Below are positions 6,276-10,380 of a stretch of 10,380 nt of DNA, piece by piece. This DNA comes from a candidate division BRC1 bacterium ADurb.BinA292 (GTDB taxonomy: Bacteria > Sumerlaeota > Sumerlaeia > MVZB01). A program made the translations under genes and the position numbers. Location: contig MVZB01000108.1 in the NCBI GenBank assembly GCA_002068205.1, positions 1 to 10,380 of the forward strand. Reading direction: 5' to 3'. Numbering within the stretch: the stretch's first letter is position 1; the number at the start of each line of letters is the position of its first letter. The notes under the pieces were generated by a model that saw only the letters and a list, made by a program, of their open reading frames with translations, was not told the origin of the DNA and made no database searches.

Positions 6276-6304
6276 TTGGCGAAGGGTTGAATTCAGGATA
6301 TAAT
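6276..6304 (+). promoter_or_regulatory. Strong sigma70-type promoter candidate for the coiled-coil gene
   Basis: TTGGCG (6276-6281, 4 of 6) is followed after 17 nt by a perfect TATAAT (6299-6304). Transcription would begin near 6311, leaving an unusually long leader of about 195 nt before the ATG at 6507. The leader contains two tiny ORFs. A perfect -10 at correct spacing in GC-rich DNA is unlikely to be chance, but the call rests on motif alone. Confidence 0.55.
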
Positions 6305-6392
6305 CTGAGCGCCACGGCAGAGGCACATACGGGAGCGGTTCGAAGTGGACTGCTCTCCGACATCACCCATCCCGAAGGGCCATCCGCCGATC

Positions 6393-6470
6393 ATGGGCGT
6401 GCGCGCGGAGGAACAGGCGGTTTTCGTCATTGCCGTCCGGCGGGCGAAATGCGCCCTGGCGGGGGAGTGA
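6393..6470 (+). CDS. Possible 25-aa leader ORF (uORF1)
   Basis: This ATG-initiated ORF encodes 25 residues (MGVRAEEQAVFVIAVRRAKC, then ALAGE) within the predicted leader. A GAAGGG lies about 13 nt upstream, which is too far for a good Shine-Dalgarno. Its stop is one base before the next tiny ORF. It has the same frame as the coiled-coil gene. It could be a leader peptide or chance. Confidence 0.22.
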   Translation: MGVRAEEQAVFVIAVRRAKCALAGE

Positions 6471-6471
6471 G

Positions 6472-6510
6472 ATGGCGGGTCCGAAAAACGGAGAACAACT
6501 GAACGCATGA
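6472..6510 (+). CDS. Possible 12-aa coupling ORF (uORF2)
   Basis: This tiny ORF (MAGPKNGEQLNA) starts one base after the uORF1 stop and ends in an ATGA overlap with the start of the coiled-coil gene at 6507. A GGGGGAG lies just upstream of its ATG. The coiled-coil gene has only a distant GGAG of its own, so translational coupling through this ORF is plausible. Confidence 0.25.
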   Translation: MAGPKNGEQLNA

Positions 6511-7043
6511 GCAGTGGAGTATCATCGTCGGGAAGCCAGCCCACGCGTCCCCAGGGCACCGGCCTGCAGGGACTGATTACCGAGATGCGGGCGATCCAGG
6601 AGACGCAGGAAACCGAGACGAGCCGGCTGCGGCAGCGGTTGAGCTGGCTGGAGAGCCGCCGGCAGGAATTCTACAACCTGGTGGCGAGCGACAACGGCAG
6701 CGTCGACACGCGACGGAAGCTGGAAGAGACCGACCGGCAGATCGAGCGGATGCAATCGACGCTGAACCGGGCCGAGAGCGACCTGAAACAATCGCTGCTG
6801 GAGATCCGCCAGCGCATCATCGCGCTGCTCAACGAAGAGATGGCGTTGCTGGAGGAGCAACTGAAGGAGTTGCGCCGGCGCAAGAACGAGATCCATCATG
6901 AACTGCTGCCCGAGGCCACGGCGCGGGTGACGCGGCTGCACGAAGAGGAGTCGCAACTGGATCAGCAGATCGAGGAAGTCGTCAAGCGGCTGTCGGCGTT
7001 GGCCAATTTCGACGTGTCCGCGCCGAACACGAGCCGAAGTTAG
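6507..7043 (+). CDS. Hypothetical coiled-coil protein
   Basis: I do not recognise a family. The 178-residue product starts with a Ser/Gly/Gln-rich stretch (1-20). The rest is almost entirely predicted long coiled coil (~22-168) rich in Glu, Arg, Gln and Leu, with heptad-like runs such as LLEEQLKELRRRKNEIHHEL and HEEESQLDQQIEEVVKRL, and a short disordered tail (NTSRS). There is no signal peptide, membrane segment or cysteine, so it is probably a soluble cytoplasmic structural or scaffolding protein. The ATG at 6507 is the only usable start, because an in-frame stop lies at 6468-6470. Codon use (G/C third positions) fits its neighbours, supporting a real gene. A strong promoter candidate precedes it and msrB follows on the same strand 100 nt later. 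Confidence 0.75.
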   Translation: MSSGVSSSGSQPTRPQGTGLQGLITEMRAIQETQETETSRLRQRLSWLESRRQEFYNLVASDNGSVDTRRKLEETDRQIERMQSTLNRAESDLKQSLLEIRQRIIALLNEEMALLEEQLKELRRRKNEIHHELLPEATARVTRLHEEESQLDQQIEEVVKRLSALANFDVSAPNTSRS

Positions 7044-7049
7044 GGGCAA

Positions 7050-7068
7050 CCCGGCGAGCGCAGCCGGG
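7050..7068 (+). other. GC hairpin between the coiled-coil gene and msrB
   Basis: CCCGGC (7050-7055) pairs perfectly with GCCGGG (7063-7068) around a 7-nt loop, 6 nt after the stop codon. No T tract follows, so it is not a standard terminator. CAGCCG (7061-7066) could instead pair with CGGCTG (7081-7086), giving a mutually exclusive structure upstream of msrB. The role is unknown. Confidence 0.3.
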
Positions 7069-7143
7069 AAATCGTCGCCGCGGCTGTCAGGGTTCGCCGC
7101 TCGAGCCGACCAAAAGGCATCTTGCAGAGCAGGAGAAACGCAC

Positions 7144-7701
7144 ATGGCGACGATCTGGCGCATCGTGATCATGCTGGCGCTGGGCGGGACGGCGGCCATC
7201 CCCGGATGCCGGAGGCAGCCCCCGCCGCCCGAGCCGCAACTATCCGCCGCGCAGCCGCGGGCGGCGTCTTTACCGATGGAGGGATGCGACGTGAGAACCA
7301 ATGAAGAATGGAAGCAGGCGTTGACCCCGGAGCAGTATTACGTCACGCGCGAGAAGGGGACCGAACGGCCCTTCACGGGCGAGTATGTGCATCACAAGGA
7401 AGCCGGGACGTATCATTGCGTCTGCTGCGGCGAGCCGTTGTTCACTTCCGAGGCGAAGTTCGATTCGGGGACGGGCTGGCCCAGCTTCTTCCAGCCGATC
7501 AGCGGTGAGCGGGTCAAGGAGCTGCCGGACGACAGCCTGGGGATGCGGCGCACGGAAGTGGTCTGCGGGAAGTGCGACGCGCACCTGGGACACGTCTTCG
7601 AGGACGGTCCGGCGCCGACTGGGTTGCGTTATTGCCTGAACTCGGCGTCGCTGACGTTTCAGCGCGCGTCCGAGGGCGAAACGCCGTCCGCCCAGCCGTA
7701 G
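7144..7701 (+). CDS. msrB: Peptide-methionine (R)-S-oxide reductase MsrB, predicted lipoprotein
   Basis: MsrB repairs oxidised methionine by reducing the R-sulfoxide. The 185-residue product has an N-terminal extension of ~50 residues before the usual MsrB start (NEEWKQALTPEQYYVTREKG). The extension looks like a lipoprotein signal: MATIWR, a hydrophobic core IVIMLALGGTAAIPG and a Cys at 22, followed by a Pro-rich linker. This suggests export and anchoring in the cell envelope. The catalytic domain has GTGWPSFFQPI, the zinc CxxC pairs (C92/C95 and C141/C144), HLGHVFEDGP and the catalytic C164 in RYCLNSASL. The ATG at 7144 has AGGAGA at 7 nt spacing. An ATG at 7276 would give a cytosolic form but lacks such a site. 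The Pro at -2 of the lipobox (IPGC) is slightly atypical. Confidence 0.94.
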   Translation: MATIWRIVIMLALGGTAAIPGCRRQPPPPEPQLSAAQPRAASLPMEGCDVRTNEEWKQALTPEQYYVTREKGTERPFTGEYVHHKEAGTYHCVCCGEPLFTSEAKFDSGTGWPSFFQPISGERVKELPDDSLGMRRTEVVCGKCDAHLGHVFEDGPAPTGLRYCLNSASLTFQRASEGETPSAQP

Positions 7702-7813
7702 AGAACTCAAAGACCGTAAGGATTTGAGATGGTTCGGATGCGGGTGGGGATCGGCCTCTTCCGTGGCTGGGAATTTGCCGCGTGAGCGTCGGTCTGAATT
7801 GCTCAGATGGAGA

Positions 7814-7840
7814 GTTTTCGAGAGCCGCGGACGAGGGACG
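7814..7840 (+). repeat. Dispersed purine-rich repeat, copy 2
   Basis: This matches copy 1 (6094-6120) at 26 of 27 positions in the same orientation. It lies in the 171-nt gap between the convergent msrB and response-regulator genes. No clear bidirectional terminator is visible in that gap; only a weak 6-bp inverted repeat (CTCAAA 7706-7711, TTTGAG 7723-7728) is present. Confidence 0.65.
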
Positions 7841-7872
7841 GGGATCGGGGGCGAAGCAGGAAGGGACGCTTG

Positions 7873-8895
7873 CTACAGTGATGATGCGTAGAAGCGTTCC
7901 ACGACGGGCCACTTGGCGAGCAGATGATCGACGGCGGCCAGCGGGGACTGGCGGGCGCGGCGCTGGAGCGAATGGCGGAGCTGATCGATGGGAATCGGGC
8001 CGCGGTCGGCGCGGCTGTTGAGGCAGCCGTCGAGCAGATTGAGCAGTCCGAGCCAGACGGTCAGGCGGGTCTGGGCGTTTGCGTTCGGATCCAGGGCGCT
8101 GATCTCGCGCCAGTGGACGTGGTCGGCGATCATCGCCAGGAGCGGCGGCCGATCAAGCACCTGGCCGACCAGACGGGCGCTGTGGCGGCTTTGATGATGG
8201 ACCAGGGCGAGTTCTTCCTCGTCGAGCAGGCGCGGCAGGGCGCAGATGGAATGAACCTGCAGGCTGGCGCCGATCTCGTGCAGGAGGATCGCCAGGGCCA
8301 GTTCCTGATGTTCCTCTTCGCTGAGCGGCAGGTCGAGCCGGCGCGAGAGCTGATAGGTCCGGACGCAATGGAGCAGGGCGCGCGGGAAGGTGCGGCCGGC
8401 GTCGGTCAGCGTGTCGCACAGGTGGTCGAGCCGGCGCCAGGCTTCGTCGCCAGTCGGGCCGGCGCCGAATTGTTCGGCGACCTCGTCGAGGATTCTGCGC
8501 CGGCGGATGACCCAGCCGATGGATTGCTCCAGCGCGTCCAGGTTGAGCGGTTTTTCAAGGAAGTCGTGGGCGCCGCGACAGAGGATATTGCGCGCGCTTT
8601 CGAAATCCGAATAACCCGATGTGGCGATTACGACCAGACCGGGGAATTCGTCGTTGACGATCGTCAGCAACTCCTCCAGTTCCATTTCGGGCATGCGGAT
8701 GTCGCTCAGCATGACGTCGATGGGGTGGGCGCGGAGGATTTCGAGCGCCTCGCGCCCGTCGCCGGCCAGCCAGTACTTTTGATAGCCGAGTAGGGCCAGG
8801 AAGTCCTGGACGACCGAGCGGAGCATCGGTTCATCATCAACGATCAGGATGCGAGTTTGCGACGCTTCGGTCGTCGGGGGCTTGACGCGATTCAC
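7873..8895 (-). CDS. Response regulator: REC plus degenerate HD-GYP-like domain
   Basis: This is a two-domain signalling protein of 340 residues. The REC receiver (~14-130) is intact: acidic pair D20/D21 in ILIVDDEP, phospho-acceptor D65 in LSDIRMP, T92/S93 in ATSGYSD and K115 in FLEKPL. The C-terminal ~190 residues align by eye with an HD-GYP/HD fold: an early His (H177, LLHCVR), LSEEEHQELALAILLHEIGA where canonical HDIGK is expected, LLDEEELALVHHQSRHSARLV, and ADHVHWRE where HHERxDGxGYP is expected. The HD aspartate is Glu (E207), and the GYP motif and later acidic ligands are missing, so c-di-GMP phosphodiesterase activity is doubtful. It may act by protein-protein contact. No partner histidine kinase is in the window. 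The start is a GTG at 8895; later ATGs fall inside REC. HDOD is the alternative domain assignment. Confidence 0.85.
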   Translation of the reverse strand: MNRVKPPTTEASQTRILIVDDEPMLRSVVQDFLALLGYQKYWLAGDGREALEILRAHPIDVMLSDIRMPEMELEELLTIVNDEFPGLVVIATSGYSDFESARNILCRGAHDFLEKPLNLDALEQSIGWVIRRRRILDEVAEQFGAGPTGDEAWRRLDHLCDTLTDAGRTFPRALLHCVRTYQLSRRLDLPLSEEEHQELALAILLHEIGASLQVHSICALPRLLDEEELALVHHQSRHSARLVGQVLDRPPLLAMIADHVHWREISALDPNANAQTRLTVWLGLLNLLDGCLNSRADRGPIPIDQLRHSLQRRARQSPLAAVDHLLAKWPVVERFYASSL

Positions 8896-8994
8896 AATCA
8901 GTCCGACCTGCTAGCCCATCGGGGAGGGGTCATGCGCCCGTGCGCCGGCGGCCATCCGCGGCGCCCGGCGGGGCGGTCAAGAGCGGTCACGAAC

Positions 8995-9023
8995 ACTGTA
9001 AAGAGCGGAATCAGTCAAAGCAA
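8995..9023 (-). promoter_or_regulatory. Weak promoter candidate for the response regulator
   Basis: On the minus strand TTGCTT (9018-9023) and TACAGT (8995-9000) are 17 nt apart, matching consensus at 3 and 4 of 6 positions. It lies in the 153-nt gap behind the TPR gene, about 95 nt from the regulator's GTG. Low specificity. Confidence 0.22.
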
Positions 9024-9048
9024 GCGGATAGGGACTGGGGGACAGGCG

Positions 9049-10380
9049 CTACGGTTCCTCGTCGGGCGTCGGGCGCAGGGCGAGGAGCGCCGGGTGGCGG
9101 GGATCGAGCGCGGCGGCCCGTTCCAGCGCTTCGCGTCCCAGCTCGGCGTTGCCCCGGGCGCGCGCGATGTAGATCGCTTCGAGCCAGAAATCGACAGCCG
9201 GCGGCGGCCCGGGCAGCGCCAGTCGGTCCCGCAGCGCCTGTTCGGCCCGCTCCGGATCGTTGAACAGGTGCAGCAGGACCATCGGGCGCGTCTCGGCGAC
9301 CAGCCGTTGCCATGCGTCGGCCGCCACGCCTTCCGGCGGTGGGTAGCGCGAGGGCTCGGTGGCGCGGCCGAGGCGTCGTTGCAGTTCGTGTTCGACGACC
9401 TTCATTTCGGCGCGCGAGGGGGCGTCGGGCGGCATGATGCTCGCCAGCGCTTCGTAAGCCTGCGCCCATTGCCCGAGCAGAAGGGGCTCAAGCAGATGGC
9501 CGCCGGCGCCATGATAGGTCGGCAGATCGCGCTCCCGAAGTTGGCGGATCAGTTCGAGCGCCCGGTCGCGGTCGCCGGCGCGGAGATGGGCCAGGGCGGC
9601 TTCGATGAGGACCCAGGGATCGCGGTCCGCCCATAGATCGACGATCCAGCCCAGTTCGCGGGCCGCCGCCTGGTAACGTTTGTTCGCAATCAGCTCGTAG
9701 GCCGGGTCGACGTACCAGCGGACGAAATGATCGGGCCAGAACTGAATGATCCGGCGCCGCAGCTCCATGGCGCGCGGGCGCGTCGCCGGATTCCGGGCGA
9801 GCGCCTCGGCCAGTTCATGCAAACCATCCACGAACACATCGGAGTAGGCGAGCGCCTGTTCCAGCCCCTCGACGTAGAGCTGCTGATAGCGCGGGTCGCC
9901 GGTGACGCGGTAGAGCGATTGATAGATCCGGCCGCGCTGATAAGGCAGATAGTGGTAATCGAGCCCCTCGGCGGCCTTGAAAAGGGAGCCGAGGGCGGCC
10001 TTCATGTCGTCGAGCGCGGCGCGGGTCAGGTCGGCCGCGGGCGCGCCGTCGGTCTGGCGCAGGGCCGCCATGCGGGCCTTCATCAGGCCGCCAAGCCACT
10101 GGGCTTGCGACAGCTTCTGCCAGGCGAAGGAATGGCTCGGTTGCAGGCGGAGGGCCTCGCGGAGCGACTCGGCGGCGAGCTCGAAATTCGCCAGCGCCTC
10201 CTCGGGCGGCCAACTCTGGCCGAACAGGTCATAACGGGTCAGGTAGGCGCCGCCTTCATTATAGGCGACGTCGGCCTGGAGCCGGCGCACGAGCGGCAGG
10301 CCGGCCAGCGGCACGGCGAAGAACAGGAGCATCGTGGCCAACAGGCGGGCGAAGGCCGGCCAGCGGAAATTGGATCGGCC
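9049..10380 (-). CDS. TPR protein, 5' end beyond window; possible O-antigen ligase-like membrane protein
   Basis: The visible 443 codons are open to the window edge with no stop, so the gene almost certainly continues upstream; the TTG at 10341 is probably internal. The first ~30 visible residues form a hydrophobic segment (FARLLATMLLFFAVPLAGLP) preceded by Arg/Trp and followed by RRLQAD, as in a last transmembrane helix. After it come TPR-like helical repeats: EEALANFELAAESLREALRL then QPSHSFAWQKLSQAQW, DPWVLIEAALAHLRAGDRDR then ALELIRQL, and a last repeat RARGNAELGREALERAAALD near the C-terminus. A multi-pass N-terminus plus C-terminal TPRs is the layout of O-antigen ligase/Wzy-like proteins, but that half is not visible, so this is inference. 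A stand-alone anchored TPR protein is the alternative. Confidence 0.75.
   Translation of the reverse strand, partial: GRSNFRWPAFARLLATMLLFFAVPLAGLPLVRRLQADVAYNEGGAYLTRYDLFGQSWPPEEALANFELAAESLREALRLQPSHSFAWQKLSQAQWLGGLMKARMAALRQTDGAPAADLTRAALDDMKAALGSLFKAAEGLDYHYLPYQRGRIYQSLYRVTGDPRYQQLYVEGLEQALAYSDVFVDGLHELAEALARNPATRPRAMELRRRIIQFWPDHFVRWYVDPAYELIANKRYQAAARELGWIVDLWADRDPWVLIEAALAHLRAGDRDRALELIRQLRERDLPTYHGAGGHLLEPLLLGQWAQAYEALASIMPPDAPSRAEMKVVEHELQRRLGRATEPSRYPPPEGVAADAWQRLVAETRPMVLLHLFNDPERAEQALRDRLALPGPPPAVDFWLEAIYIARARGNAELGREALERAAALDPRHPALLALRPTPDEEP

Noticed and set aside
5997..6290. 97-codon plus-strand ORF in the intergenic region
   Set aside because: Arg/Glu/Gly-rich translation of purine-rich repeats; no Shine-Dalgarno, and it runs through the promoter candidate region.
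7706..7728. Inverted repeat CTCAAA/TTTGAG after msrB
   Set aside because: Short AT-rich stem with an 11-nt loop and no T tract; not a convincing terminator.
7924..8793. Plus-strand open frame opposite the response regulator
   Set aside because: Shadow of the REC/HD gene, whose domain motifs are unambiguous.
1..10380. CRISPR arrays, tRNA, rRNA, SRP RNA, insertion sequences or phage genes
   Set aside because: None of the expected repeat-spacer patterns, RNA signatures, transposase motifs or terminal inverted repeats were seen.

Overview
The window is GC-rich, densely coded bacterial chromosome. It reads as a core-gene region followed by a less conserved stretch. The long cyanobacterial/plant-type IspH, the YlxM-Ffh-S16 cluster, simple purine-rich and hexameric intergenic repeats, and a TPR protein with a likely membrane N-terminus fit a Planctomycetota-like (possibly Phycisphaerae) or related Gram-negative lineage. 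That placement is inference from general knowledge; no marker here fixes the taxon.

Layout, left to right. Positions 126-2523 (minus strand) hold a translation and protein-targeting cluster read in the order ylxM, ffh, rpsP. A candidate promoter at 2593-2622 serves it, and a long bulged hairpin lies between ffh and rpsP. Positions 2639-2704 hold a degenerate 6-bp tandem array. Positions 2713-5739 (minus strand) form an iron-sulfur/isoprenoid block read in the order iscS (cysteine desulfurase), iscA (A-type carrier), ispH (a 4Fe-4S enzyme). iscA has its own good promoter candidate, and a terminator-like hairpin separates iscA from ispH.

Positions 5740-6506 are mostly non-coding. They contain a questionable small membrane ORF overlapping iscS, a dispersed purine-rich repeat, a promoter with a perfect TATAAT box, and two tiny ORFs leading into the next gene. 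Positions 6507-7701 (plus strand) hold an orphan coiled-coil protein and a predicted lipoprotein form of methionine sulfoxide reductase B. A second copy of the dispersed repeat follows msrB. Positions 7873-8895 (minus strand) encode a response regulator with a degenerate HD-GYP-like output domain. Positions 9049-10380 (minus strand) carry the 3' part of a TPR protein that runs off the window and probably has transmembrane segments upstream, as in O-antigen ligase/polymerase-like proteins.

Functionally, iscS, iscA and ispH fit together: sulfur mobilisation, cluster carriage and an Fe-S client enzyme. YlxM, Ffh and S16 link co-translational targeting to ribosome production. I do not see a clearly new multi-gene system. 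The most unusual items are the degenerate HD-GYP regulator, the repeat elements, the uORF chain, and the possible membrane ORF overlapping iscS.
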